Of a stretch of DNA of 64,000 bases, positions 32,564 to 43,907 are shown in pieces. Below the pieces are notes generated by a model that saw nothing but the letters and a program-made list of their open reading frames with translations, had not been told where the DNA came from and ran no database searches. Position 1 is the first letter of the stretch, and each line of letters begins with the position of its first letter. This DNA comes from Triplophysa rosa (Eukaryota > Chordata > Actinopteri > Cypriniformes > Nemacheilidae): assembly GCF_024868665.1 (NCBI RefSeq), contig NC_079914.1, positions 922,237 through 986,236 on the forward strand, given 5' to 3'. Both the position numbers and the translations under genes were made by a program.

Positions 32564-33400
32564 CCCGACTCAGGCCGGGGAGCCATCCGGCCTGCAGCCT
32601 CCCCCCTCCCCCTTCGCCTGGAGAGGAAATTGGCCACGGCCATCTGCGCCCCCGGCCTGTGGATCACCTTGAATTTGAACGGTTGTAAGGCCAGATACCA
32701 ACGGGTGATCCGCGCGTTGGTATCTTTCATGCAGTGGAGCCATTGGAGGGGAGCGTGATCCGACCAGAGGGTGAACTCCCGCCCCAGGAGATAATACCGG
32801 AGTGTGAGAACGGCCCACCGGATCGCCAGACACTCTTTCTCGATGGTGCTGTACTTCGCCTCCCTCTTCGAGAGTTTGCGGCTAATATACAGCACCGGCC
32901 GTTCCTCTCCCCCCATCTCCTGGGACAGGACTGCTCCCAGCCCTCTGTCCGACACGTCGGTCTGCAGAAAAAAGGGAAGAGAAAAATTAGGCGAGTGTAG
33001 GAGCGGCCCGCCGCACAGGGCAGCCTTCACTTGGATAAAGGCCTGCTGGCACTGCTCCGTCCACTGGACCGGATCTGGCGCCTCCTTTTTAGTGAGATCA
33101 GTCAGCGGGCTGGCAAGCTCCGAATAATTGGGCACAAACCTCCTGTAATATCCTGCCAGCCCCAGAAACTGTCTCACCTCCTTTTTGGTCTTAGGCCTCG
33201 GGCAGGTCGCAACCGCTGCAGTCTTGTTAATTTGGGGACGCACCTGCCCATGACCCAAGTGGAAGCCAAGATACCTGACCTCCACCCGCCCAACCGCACA
33301 CTTCTTCGGGTTGGCCTTGAGCCCAGTCTCTCTCAGCGTCCTCAGGAGCATCCTGGGGGTCCACGTCCGAGGAGTCCCAGCCAGAGTTTTCCATGTTTTG
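32564..33400 (-). pseudogene. Gypsy pol fragment: RT thumb and RNase H
   Basis: Open minus frame with LRETGLKANPKKCAVGR, VRYLGFHLGHGQV, FLGLAGYYRRFVPNYSELA, then RNase H: LQTDVSDRGLGAVLSQ (Asp), YSTIEKECLAIRWAV (Glu), LWSDHAPLQWL (Asp), ITRWYLALQPF and the tail VIHRPGAQMAVANFLSR. The polymerase active site (YxDD) lies in the missing part. RNase H residues look intact, with TDVSD where TDASD is usual. Confidence 0.85.
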
Positions 33401-33482
33401 TCTGTTCTTGTCACTGTCCCAGTCTTGTCTTGTTAGTCGGCCCCTTGGTGAACACCTAGGGTGTTCATTAAGGGGGGTGCTC
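33401..33482 (+). mobile_element. 3' internal end and PPT of the element owning LTR c
   Basis: Short stretch ending ttaaggggggtgctc directly before the LTR start. A G-run next to an LTR is a polypurine tract. No coding remains. Confidence 0.55.
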
Positions 33483-33940
33483 TGTCATGGTCCTGCCTTC
33501 TTGTTCAGGATTTTCTAGTCTTGTGGCATTATCGTGACAGATCCATTATGTTTAGTGTGAGAAAGTCATGGGGTGTTTATCTTTTGACATTCCATGTGCT
33601 TTCTCGTGTCTCGTCATTGGCCCCCACTCTCATTTCCCGTATTGCTTCCCTGCCGTGTCTTATGTTCCGCACCTGCCCCTCGTTATCTTCCTTTGTTTGT
33701 TCCCCTTTAAAAAGCCCTCGTGTCTATTGTCTTGTGCTCGTTCGTTGTACCCTGTACTCGTGTGCTCTTGTACAGTGTTCATGTTCGTACTCGTTGTAGA
33801 AGTCTTCGTGGTCCTGATTCCTTGCCCTGCCTGTGTTCCCGTCCATGTTTTTTGGTTAGACGTTGTGTCATTGTTTTATAGTTAGTTTATTTGTTGTTCC
33901 TGTCTTTTTGTTTTGCCCCCACGTGGGAAGTCTTTTGTTT

Positions 33941-33985
<45 letters not shown>

Positions 33986-34118
33986 TACATACTCTTAGTT
34001 CAGTTTCCCCATCGAGGGTTTTGTTTTGTTTTTTGTCATTTAATAAATATACCTCTGTTAACCATTTCACTGCCGCTACCTGCATTTGGGTTCTTCCTTC
34101 CCACACACGATCGTGACA
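33483..34118 (+). mobile_element. LTR of the TGTCATG..TGACA family (copy c, complete)
   Basis: 636 bp, tgtcatggtcctg ... cacacgatcgtgaca. It shares blocks with copies at 3657, 8241/14709 and 40200. It contains a (TA)n tract and AATAAA at about 34040. It lies downstream of a PPT and is therefore a 3' LTR. Confidence 0.8.
33947..33982. repeat. (TA)n microsatellite inside LTR c
   Basis: About 17 consecutive TA units. Confidence 0.97.
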
Positions 34119-34384
34119 TCACCAATAACTTTTTGGGTTTCAGGATTTTTTTAACCAAAATTTGTATAATGATGATTCTCAATTATGTTATGAAAGATAT
34201 AATGGATTGAATTGATACACCATTTTACTTTATGCAATATGTGGGTAAATTGGCCATAAATTAATATTCCCATTCAATGCAATGTATCTAATTTGCATAT
34301 TAATGTGTTCTTGGAGCAACATTTAATGAAAAAATAAGTGTAATAATTGGCAACATTTTAATAATAATATATAAGTACAGAGAC
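34119..34384. other. AT-rich sequence, nothing identified
   Basis: No ORF or repeat recognised. Confidence 0.4.
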
Positions 34385-35100
34385 TGCTTTGATCAGAGTT
34401 ACAAATGATCTGCTATTGGCGTCTGACCAAGGTTGTATCTCGTTATTGGTGCTGCTAGACTTTAGTGCTGCATTCGATACCATTGACCACAGCACACTCC
34501 TACATAGACTCTAAAATTACGTCGGCATTAAAGGAATAGCTTTGAAATGGTTTAAATCTTATTTATCCGACCGTTTTCAATTTGTAGCAATAAACAATGA
34601 GGTGTCACGCAAATCGCAAGTCCAGTACGGTGTACCACAGGGCTCAGTCTTAGGGCCTCTGCTCTTCGCATTATACATGCTACCTCTAGGAGATATAATA
34701 AAGTGACACGGAGTTAGCTTTCACTGTTATGCTGATGATACTCAACTTTATATTTCCTCGAAGCCTCATGAAACACAGTAGTTCATTCGAATATTGCATT
34801 ATCGATATAAAAAACTGGATGAGTAACAACTTTTTATTACTGAACTCGGACAAAACAGAAGTGTTACTTATTGGACCGACGCATCTTTTTAATCTTGCAA
34901 ACACTAGACTTCCATAATATAAATCTTCTGAGGGTTTAGGCTGCACTAGTTAGATCAACCGGAACCAAAAACACAACTGATGTGCTTGTTGCATCAAAGA
35001 GTGCAGAACAGTACTCTACTCTCAGCCAGTCTTGTCTCATTGTTCCAAGGTTACCACAGCGAGCAGGATGCAGTTCATGGCCTGACCTGATGGTAGAGCG
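34385..35100 (+). mobile_element. L2/CR1-type LINE, RT fragment with 3' end
   Basis: Plus strand reads [20 protein letters not shown] (RT block with catalytic Asp), [27 protein letters not shown] and CYADDTQLYI (YADD box), then LNSDKTEVLLIGP. The sequence then jumps directly to HLFNLA and a 3' UTR, so the C-terminal domain is deleted. Internal stops are present. Its 3' UTR closely matches 63840-64000. Confidence 0.8.
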
Positions 35101-35334
35101 GAGAACTGACAAGAGCTGAGATGATAGAGCTGGATAAAGAAGGACGCGGTCACCTGACACGCCCTTTGCCAATTCCCCACACAGTGAAATGATAGATAAT
35201 AGAAAACCGCTTCGCGGTGGCGGCGCAGACGATTATTATTTTTTTTAACTGCTCGTGCCACCCCCCCATGTATCGTGAAAAAATGCCGCCCCGGGCGGCT
35301 GCCCGCTTCGCCCGTTCCAAAAACTGCTACTGGG
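35101..35334 (-). mobile_element. hAT-like terminal fragment
   Basis: On the minus strand it begins CAGTAGCAGTTTTTGGAACG and continues with a GC-rich inverted block 'gcagccgcccggggcggc'. CAGTAGC-type ends and GGGCCGC blocks are typical of fish hAT non-autonomous elements. Compare the end of 62416-62958. Only one end is seen. Confidence 0.35.
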
Positions 35335-36572
35335 TGAATATATATATATGGTTGTTTATTAAACTTTACTCTACATGGTAAACATAATGACGATCGCATA
35401 AACACAATCAAAACATTGAAACATGAAACACAAACGCGCTAGGGAGCGCGGAGAGAGAAAGAGTGAGAAGAGAGATACAGAGAGAGTGAGAGCATGGCAG
35501 CGATTTCTGAACACCAATAAAAATCATCTTTAACAAAGAGGTACAAACTGAACGCAGCTATTCTATTTATAGAATCAGATACTTGCGAGCTCTGTGCTGG
35601 GCCAATATCTGTATGCGCATGTACAGATGGAATTGTTCAAAAGGTTTGGAATGCAATCCTGCTGGAAAGTTCTGGGCCTCGTGACCAGTCGTGCGGCTCA
35701 TCAAGGTGTGCGAGGCAGCAGAAGTCCATTGTTCCTTCTTTTCCCCCAGTGGGAACATTGCCCCAGTGGGGGGAAAAGGACAGTCACCGAAGAGACGCCA
35801 CAAACCAGTTTCTGATGAGGGCAGGTATAGAGAAAAAAGGCCAAGCTTCGTTTTCAGAGCAGGCTTGATATTTAACCTCATGAGAAGGCATGCCCACCTG
35901 AGTTGAATCGACTAATCAGAGTTGAGCAGGGAAGAGGTTCTTTGTCCACTCAACAGCTAATTTGCATCTTTATGACCTCCTAGCAACTTTACAAAATACC
36001 ATTCCAAATTATAACATAATGAAAAGAAATGTTCTATGGTCACACAATATATATAAACAAGGAGGAATTGTAAAGACAATCATTTAGATATCAAATATGC
36101 TAAGGTTTGAATTGCATCAAGTCATGATTAATTCGGATGTACGAATACAAACAAAGCCTGAATTAAACTTGCCTATTTAACAGTTACAGATTATTTAAAA
36201 TGGCAATAGCGACAACATATAACCTAGATAAGTAGATATATTTATAGAAAAGGACAGTTTAATCACACAAGTTCCTATTTGTCAGAGAAGTTTCTCTGGA
36301 TAGCCTCAGATGTTAAGTTACAGGTGAGACAAAACAGAGAGACTTCTCACCCCTGCTTTGAAGCTTAGGAGCCGTAAATATCCCACGGAAAAACAAAAGG
36401 GTTATCAACACTTTCAGGAGAAGAACCAACCTAAATCCAGGCCCTCCTGGAGCCAAGTCAGACTCCGTCCTGGTTTTTTGATATCAACATCAAAAGACCA
36501 AAAGAGAGTGGAGGGGGTTTATGGCTCTTCTTTTAATGATTCCGACCATTTGGCCTATGCCAAGTGTCTACA
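35335..36572 (-). mobile_element. Long LTR (family d, copy 1), apparently solo
   Basis: 1.24 kb, minus orientation, TGTAGA...TATATTCA ends. It is colinear with 42938-43895 over its length: 'ggttgtttattaaact', 'catggcagcgatttctgaac', 'tctgtgctgg', 'catgcccacctgagtt' and 'ctaatttgcatctttatgac'. No PPT or PBS adjoins it. Confidence 0.65.
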
Positions 36573-37884
36573 GGCCATTGATATTACTATGTTTGTATTA
36601 GTGGAATGAAGATTTTTATGAAAATCCTTTTTTCAAGTGAATTTTATGTCAAAAAATGCCTATTTTACATTCAAAATCTAGAGTTTAAAAAAAAACATTG
36701 TGAATACATTGCAATATCATGATTATGCCTGTAGAGCGCCTTGTAAAATGAATAAAATCGCACCTCTGTAAACCTTTCTTACACCACATTACTGCATCCA
36801 ATTCCAGCAAATTTGGCACACACCAACTCAAAATCCCTATTTAAAGGTAAAGTCTATGTTTTTATCTATGTTTATTTAATTTAATTTATTTGATTGACAT
36901 CGAGAGTTAAGACCTTAAGACCTGGACGGATCAAATATTTCCCCTGGCATTTCACCAAGCATTCACTTGAGACATAATTATGTTTGCGAGACACATACAT
37001 TCTGATGTGCGCACTTTGGATGTTTCAGTCAGAGTAAGATCATTGTTGTTTCTTAACATCTTTGAATAACCCTTAACATCAATCATGTCCCGCACTTTAT
37101 TTTCTCTAGTACAGTATGTTAATTCCTTTAACGCAATAGTCAGACTCGCTCTGCTTAATATGCAGCTTTTGCAGTAATAGGTAATGCACTTTATTTAACC
37201 TACAATAAAGCTGTGCGTTAACATGTATGACATGCTTTTTAATTATGTTTTTTAAATCTCTATTCTTTTTTTAAATGCATCATGCAGAATCGTTCTCATC
37301 AGCCGGTGCATCATAAACATCGCCTACACTAAAAAAAAGTCAGTAAAAACAGGGCACAATATACTGTATTAATATGAAGGTATTTTCCGTATTCATTTTT
37401 TACGGTTGTTTTACCTGCATTTTACATTTTTCACTGCATTAAATTACATTTTAGCATTAACGGTAAGGCATTTGGCATTGACTTGGGCTGTGTCATATTT
37501 TAGTTAATAAGTTCATGCTTGTTACATTACAATCATTGCGTAACATTATTGCGCCTCCTTCTAGTCAAACAATTTTTGTAATATGGAAACTAAAATCACA
37601 TGGGCTACTGATAAAAGACATGCATAGACTAAAAGGCCCCTGTAAGTCGCTTTGGATAAAAGTGTCATGCGTAAATGTAAAATCTATTACTGTTCGTTCG
37701 TCCTTGTTTATAGCATGAAAGTCCACTGATGTGTGAGTTAAGCAGCAAAAATCAAGTGCAGATACGGTTTATAAAAAGATCTCTCATTCCAGACTTTCTT
37801 TTCATACTGACCACGCATTAAGTACTGAAATATAAACCTAAAACCTACCCAGCGATACAGATAAACAGAACAAGACCAACAACG
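36573..37884. other. AT-rich sequence, nothing identified
   Basis: Short ORFs only; no repeat recognised. The segment 'aaaggcccctgtaagtcgctttggataaaag' near 37630 resembles a common fish repeat, probably a SINE or LINE tail. Confidence 0.35.
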
Positions 37885-37885
37885 T

Positions 37886-37977
37886 AAAAAATGGCAGAGT
37901 GGGCCTCGAACCGGCCAATGATGCTGTCAGCGATAGCGAGTCAATCACGCTAACCAGCAGGCTACCATTCACAGTCC
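37886..37977 (-). ncRNA. tRNA-like sequence (tRNA pseudogene or SINE head)
   Basis: On the minus strand an A-box-like TAGCCTGCTGG and a perfect B box GGTTCGAGGCC are spaced as in an 86-nt tRNA. The ends TGGTAG/CTGCCA can pair, and TTTTTT follows directly as a Pol III terminator. The T-stem pairs poorly and I cannot assign an anticodon, so a functional tRNA is unlikely. Confidence 0.4.
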
Positions 37978-40193
37978 TCAGCCTCTGCTTAAAAGAAATG
38001 CAGTTTACTTTTTACTCTGGCTGACCTCGCTTATACCAGGAATAATTTCTGGTGTTGGAAATTAGATAATACAATATTTCCACCGATTGCTTTTTTGTTT
38101 TTCACGTAGGCAATACGCGCTATATGTAATAAGCAGGATACATTACAATGGTATTGGTTGGCCTTTATACAATTGCTGACCACGTTGTGTAACTTTACAT
38201 TTCCAAAGAGAAGAAGTCTTTTCTTCGGAAAGCAAGCAATGATTTGTTTAATGTTAGCAAAGGTAACACTGTGCACATAATAAAATCCTGTAAAATGATT
38301 AGTGGTAAATTGTTCTGGTCTGGCTCAGTTCATCAGTGATTGGGTGAGAACAGTTCAAATTTACTGGCTGTGGAAATCAGCGGGAGGGGCTCATTATACA
38401 ACAGACAAAACGGCGTTTTTTACGCCGTCATATGGAAAGACAGCGGCGCAAAAAAATAGCGCCTCTTATGGATGACTTTTCGCACGGTTTTTACGGCGTT
38501 TGGAATCGCGACGCCGTATTTTGCGGCGCAAATACTGTTTAAATATATCAGATATAAACGCGTTTAATCTATGGCGTAATTGTGACACCATCGGCTTGCC
38601 ATAGGAAACTCACCGTTAGGCACAATAACGCGTCCATGCGTTATATCGTCTGTACACGTTACGAGTAAAGAAATATTTTCCATACCATAGTAACTTTACT
38701 TCAGACGGAAGCGGGCTGTCTGAAAGTGGTTTCTGTTTCATATTTTTAGCTTGTAGGCCTAATGTTGAGTGACACTTTTTAATGAAGTGTTTTGTTGCAG
38801 GGGTACAGAGTAACTTATATTACTTTCTTTTAGCAGTCAGTTACAGGCCTAATATAGGCTATTCATGAAGGGAGAGGGGAGAATTTTTGGTTTTAATTGA
38901 CTTTGTTTTGCTTAATTTTATTTTAAGTTATATTGTATTTTATTGAAAAGCAAGACAAGTTATAAAAAGCACATTTTGACCATTCAGTTTATGCATTAGT
39001 GAAAAAAATGGCTAAATAAATAAAAGAAATGCAAAAACACGTTCGGTGTTCGGTATTCTGCCTTGGGCCAAGTGTTTCATTTTTATTCAGCTTCGGCCAA
39101 GAATGTTCATTTCGGTGCATCCCTAGAAAGCATCATCAGTTTGATTAACTTCTAGCGAGTATCAGCGCAATTCACTTTTCTCTTAAAGATGAAGAGATCA
39201 TTATGACAAAATGTCATGAATTGAAACACATTTGCAGGGCAGGAATAAACACTGCCGCAGTAAAAGTTTGAGAAGGGAGTAACTGACTATCAATACAGAA
39301 TCAACTGAATTTAAATTGTTTAAAAGGTGTACAATAAGATCAAAAGATAATATGTGTGCTTCATTACTTTAAAATGCTTTATATATTCAAGTTTGTTTTG
39401 TACGAATATAGTTATATTAATTTAAATGCTATGTTTAATATTGATTAATAATATTTTGAATAAAATAACTATATGAATGTGTTTTGAATTATAATCAATA
39501 AAATGTAAATATACAATACAAATACACTTAGCAGCAAAATATTTTCTCTCTAACATTTTTTTACTTTAAACCTTTTTTAATTTGGAGCGAGGGACTGGCT
39601 TCACAGCGTACGTCACTTTTCTCAGATCTGATTGATCCAGTTTTAGTTTGCGATCTTTAGCCCAGAATAAAACCTGCTCCGGAGCAGGTTAGCTGTGTAG
39701 CCTAAGTTACCATGGCGACGAAACCCGCTCAAAACCAATCCACCTTCTTGAGCCCGAAAACTCTGAGTATGCTCAAACTAAACGCTAACTTACCTGGGTA
39801 AAAACCGAAACCGGCTTTGTGATATATGCCACTGGGCTACTTACACAAACAACCAATAGGCTTGTTCGACTTAATGCAATGCCGCAAAGATCGACTTCTG
39901 TCTTACAAAAGCAAAGCATTCTGGTTAGAAAATTTGTCCGACTTTATTCGCCACCTTTCGATCACATGTGCCATTTAAAGTACCACAACAGCAAAACGAG
40001 ACCAGCCACTTAGGTCAAGCGCTGCACGTTGCTCAAAATCAGCTGCGAAAGCCTTGATGACAACACACTATATTCACATTGGCCGGAATGTACACGAGCA
40101 TATAGGACGTGATTTGGATGTTCATTTTGACACTCTCGGTTACGCTTACTCACACAAATTTATGTTTTATATCTGCTCTTAATGCAAAACATA
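37978..40193. other. Unclassified sequence with GC palindromes
   Basis: Contains short inverted repeats acggcgt/acgccgt (38410-38428 and 38492-38518) and a perfect 20-bp palindrome at 39671-39690. A retroelement-like tail 'ttcggccaagaatgttcattt' lies near 39090. No supported gene. Confidence 0.4.
39671..39690. repeat. Perfect 20-bp palindrome
   Basis: aacctgctccggagcaggtt equals its own reverse complement. Confidence 0.95.
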
Positions 40194-40199
40194 GGTATT

Positions 40200-40770
40200 T
40201 GTCATGTCTCTGCCTCATCATGTCATGTCTATTCTTGGTCTTGTGGCAGAGTCATGGCAAAGCCTTAGGTTTTATGTGGAGAGAGAGATCTTGACCCTTT
40301 CGGCCTTCCACATCCTCTCTCTCTCTGGTGTCGCGTTTCTGTTCCCGCCCTCTCGTTACTCGTTAGCTTCTCCTTAGTGTTTGATCCTTGTCACCTGCCC
40401 GTCACCCTCCCTGTTTTATCATCCCTCATTTGTATTCCCCTTTATATAGTCCTCATGTTTCTTTGTCCTGTGCTCGGTCATTGTTTTCAGTGTGCCACTA
40501 ATGTGCTACCTGTGTTTTGACTTGTTTGTATTCTTGTGCTTTATGCTCGTGTCATTGTTGTCAACCTCCTCTCAGTCTAGTAAGTGTTCAGTTTAGTTTA
40601 TGTCAGTTTATTGAAAGTTAGTTTACGTCCTGTTATTATCCTGTTTGTACTTTTATACCCCATCGTGGGCTTTTGTTTTTGTTTCTTGTATTAAAATCCT
40701 TTTGTTAAACCCCTTCACCACCGCTGCCTGCACTTGGGTTCTTCCTCTCGCATCCTCAGCATCCCTGACA
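40200..40770 (+). mobile_element. Solo LTR of the TGTCATG..TGACA family (copy d) with target duplication
   Basis: 571 bp from tgtcatgtctctg to catccctgaca. It is flanked by GGTATT at 40194-40199 and 40771-40776. An intact target duplication around a lone LTR is the mark of LTR-LTR recombination. It carries 'gtggcagagtcatggcaaag', 'gtcacctgcccgtcacc' and 'ctgcctgcacttgggttctt'. Confidence 0.88.
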
Positions 40771-40776
40771 GGTATT

Positions 40777-41014
40777 TCTGTCATATTCATATAAAGTGGT
40801 GACCTGACGGCCGTCTCTTTATTCCTCCTCCACCTGCAACCAGCAGACCTCGCCAGCCGATTACAGGCTAGTATGGGTCAATTTGAACAAGCCTTTTAAC
40901 AACATGACACAATCAGAGGGCAAGGAAAGCACATGACAAACAGAAAGCATAAATCAAACTACAAAATAAAAACATTACAATACGAACATAAACAGATACC
41001 CAAAACCAACCGTG
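40777..41014. other. Intergenic, nothing identified
   Basis: No ORF; a run of A-rich sequence at 40950-41010. Confidence 0.4.
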
Positions 41015-41530
41015 ACAATGATAGACATCTATGTCAGAGTATCGTCAGCGAATTTGACAATGGAGGTGGAACTGTGAGAGGACACACAAGTCATAAGTGT
41101 AAATAGAGTAGAGGGCTGAGGACACAACCCTGTGGAGCTCCTGTGTTCAGGGTGATAGAGTCAGATGTTATCTGTCCAACTCTTACTACTTGGGGTCTGT
41201 CTGTGAGAAAGTCCTGGACCCAGCTGCAAAGGATGGCATTGAGTCAGAGGTCACTAAGCTTTGCAGTAAGATTGTGAGGAACTATAGTGTTGAACGCTGA
41301 GCTATCGTCAATAAACAGCAGCCTCACATAGTTCCCTTTGTTGCCGTCAATGTGTGTGAGTGTGAATTGTATAACAAGAGTGATGGCATCCTCAGTTGAT
41401 CTGTTAGGACGGTAGGCAAACTGCAGAGGATCTATGGTGAAGTCAATGGTGAAACTTATGATATTTTTGATAAGCCTCTCAAAGACCTTCATTACCAATG
41501 AAGTGAGGGCAACGAGGCTATAGTCATTTA
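41015..41530 (-). mobile_element. CR1/Rex1-type LINE, RT fragment
   Basis: Minus strand: KVFERLIKNII, DPLQFAYRPNRSTEDAI, YVRLLFIDDSSAFNTIVP (Asp block; IDDSS replaces the usual IDYSS) and [16 protein letters not shown]. The YADD-type box region FADDT is present but frameshifted. Truncated at both ends. Confidence 0.78.
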
Positions 41531-41794
41531 GACTATAGAAGGGTTATTGTTTTTTGTTTCCTTCTGTAGCAAGGTTTGCATTACACATTTCACAAATGCA
41601 AACTCCTCACCTTTCGGTGAAAACTCACATTTTTTTAGATCAAAATAGATCACCTACGAAATGTACATAGATCCGATGAGAAAGTGGGGGTCGTTGTTCA
41701 GGCTGATCTTTTCTTTGTATTAATGTTAACATGAATTAAATATAGAATAAATTGTTATATTATAGCCAAGCACAGACCGGAAGTTAACAGACAA
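41531..41794. other. Intergenic with shared repeat piece
   Basis: Bases 41727-41787 resemble 324-385. Nothing else recognised. Confidence 0.4.
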
Positions 41795-42107
41795 GTCCGT
41801 CCAAACTCTGGAATAGCCTTCCCGATACTATTCGAGGGTCAGACACACTCTCCCAATTTAAATCTAGATTAAAGACACATATTTTCAGCAAAGCATTCAC
41901 TTAATGCAAAATATGCTAAATAAACCAACGGGAGGATGCATTTATTAGATATTATTTACTAGAATAATCTTGATTGTTCTATAAACACCATGCACTGTGC
42001 TGTTTTTTTACCTTTTTTGTGTTTTTCAGTTTTTCTTTTTTTCTCCTGTAAAGCTGCTTTGGAACAATGCACATTGCTATATAAATAAAATTGAATTGAA
42101 TTGAAAC
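41795..42107 (+). mobile_element. L2-type LINE 3' end, 5'-truncated
   Basis: Reads WNSLPDTIRGSDTLSQFKS and THIFSKAFT-stop, the C-terminus of L2/CR1 ORF2. A ~200-bp 3' UTR follows ('gtaaagctgctttggaacaa') ending in attgaattgaattgaa repeats, the tail typical of this family. A second copy of the UTR lies inverted at 51607-51732. Confidence 0.82.
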
Positions 42108-42937
42108 CGTACATAGAAGAATGATTCACTCATCAATACAGTGACTTGCCACCACCTATTGACAGTTTTAGTTTCGAATTTAAGAAGTAACCTTTTTTTT
42201 CAATCAGTTAATATTACATTAAAACAGTTAGAATTTTAAAGTTTTACTTAATATTGCATATAGGTATTTATAGTCTGTTTAATATTTGACCTGTGTTTCT
42301 CTCTCCTTGTGAGAATTTAAATCTTTAAATCTAGATTTAAATTCTGTGTGTGTGTGCGTTAGAGATGGGAAGTTCGAGTCATTTTTGCGATTCGGATGTT
42401 TGAATCTCTTTCAGCAAAATGAACGAATCTTTTTTCAAGTCATTTCGTTCATTTCGTTCATCTGAGCAGAGTTAAATTAATCTTGCATGTTAATAGCCAA
42501 ATTACCCCATAACGTTTATTTATGCTAGTTTTGATCAGATATATAATAAGAAATAACTTATATTGTTGTAGCGGTTTTAGCTAACATTATTATATTGATG
42601 AGCAAAGCTCACCAAATATGGTTCTCCACCAGATCTTTCAAGATCATATCCATGAAATTAGTTATTCAAAACATCAATTTCAGTCAAGGAATTAGTTAAG
42701 TTTAGTTTAGTGATCAAATATACATATTTTACGGTCTCTGATTAGTAATATAAAGCATAAAAATACTTGTATGCATTCATCCAGCAAATGCCTCAATGAT
42801 ATTATATACTTTACATTATCTCATTGCCATAAGTAACGTGACTTTACCAAACAGGATTTAGAGCAAAGGTAGCGTAAATCGAAACACAGTAAAAGGGACC
42901 AAGTCTGTGAGCGTGAATACAGAAAACCCATTACAAA
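42108..42937. other. Dispersed-repeat sequence, unclassified
   Basis: 42228-42310 matches 62285-62370. A stretch rich in 'gaacgaatc' and 'cgttcatt' words at 42365-42470 resembles a common fish SINE/LTR piece. No gene. Confidence 0.4.
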
Positions 42938-43066
42938 TGAATATATATGGTTGTTTATTAAACTCTTCTCTACATGATAACAAAAACAATGACGACCGCA
43001 TAAAACAAACAAATACATGAAACACAAATGCGCTTGGAAGCGCGGAGGGAGAAAGAGTGAGAAGAA

Positions 43067-43106
<40 letters not shown>

Positions 43107-43895
43107 CATGGCAGCGATTTCTGAACACCAATAAAAATCATCTTTAACAAAGAGGCACAGACTTAACGCAGCTATTCTATAAATAGAAATGGATACTTGC
43201 AAGCTCTGTGCTGGACTGATATCCGTATGCGCGTGTAGAGATGGAATTGTTCAAAATGTTTCAGAAAGGCAGTCCTGCAGAAAGTTGCGGGCCTCGTGAT
43301 CGGCCCGCATGGCTTAACCACGTGGCAGTAGAAGTCCATTGTTCCATCCCTTTCCCCAGGGGGGAAGGGCAGTCTCCGAAGAGACCGGAGGAAGGGACGA
43401 AGCCGGAAGAGAAGAGAGGACAACAAGACAAGAGAAGGTTTTCAGAGCAGGCTCGATATTTAAGCTCATGAGAGGGCATTCCCACCTGAGTTTGAATCAA
43501 CCAATCAGAGTTGAGCAGGGAAGAGGTTTTTTGTCCACTCAACAGCTAATTTGCATCTTTATGACCTCCTGGCAACTTTACAAAATATCATTCCCAATTA
43601 TAACATAATGAAAAAAAGTGTTCTATGGTCACACAATGTATATATACAAGGAGGAATTGTAAAGACAAACATTTAGATATCGAGAATGGACAGGTTTGAA
43701 TTGCAACAAGTCATGATTCATTCAGATGGAACGCATACAAACAAAGCCTGAATTAAACTTCCAGACCCCTGGAGCCAGGTTTTTGCTATGGTCTTTTGAT
43801 GATGATAGCAAAAGAAACCAGGACAAAACGGAATGGGGGTTGATGGCTCTTCTTTCAATGACTCCGACCATTTGGCTTATGCTAGATTCTCTACA
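42938..43895 (-). mobile_element. 3' LTR (family d, copy 2) with polypurine tract
   Basis: 958 bp, minus orientation, colinear with 35335-36572. Immediately upstream on the minus strand is 'aaaaggggg-aata' (43896-43907), a polypurine tract. So this is a 3' LTR whose internal region lies at higher coordinates. Confidence 0.7.
43068..43104. repeat. (GA)n microsatellite
   Basis: About 17 GA units inside the LTR at 42938; the other LTR copy has only a few interrupted GA units. Confidence 0.95.
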
Positions 43896-43907
43896 TATTC
43901 CCCCTTT

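Larger units (their letters stand above)
32166..33400 (-). mobile_element. Gmr1-like Gypsy retrotransposon, 3' half
   Basis: Minus strand: RT thumb and RNase H, then a polypurine tract (cggtggggg, 32553-32563), then a 387-bp LTR. RNase H is the last domain before the PPT, with no room for integrase. This fits Gmr1-type Gypsy elements, where integrase lies upstream of RT; deletion of a downstream integrase is the alternative. The 5' part is cut off near 33400. Confidence 0.75.
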
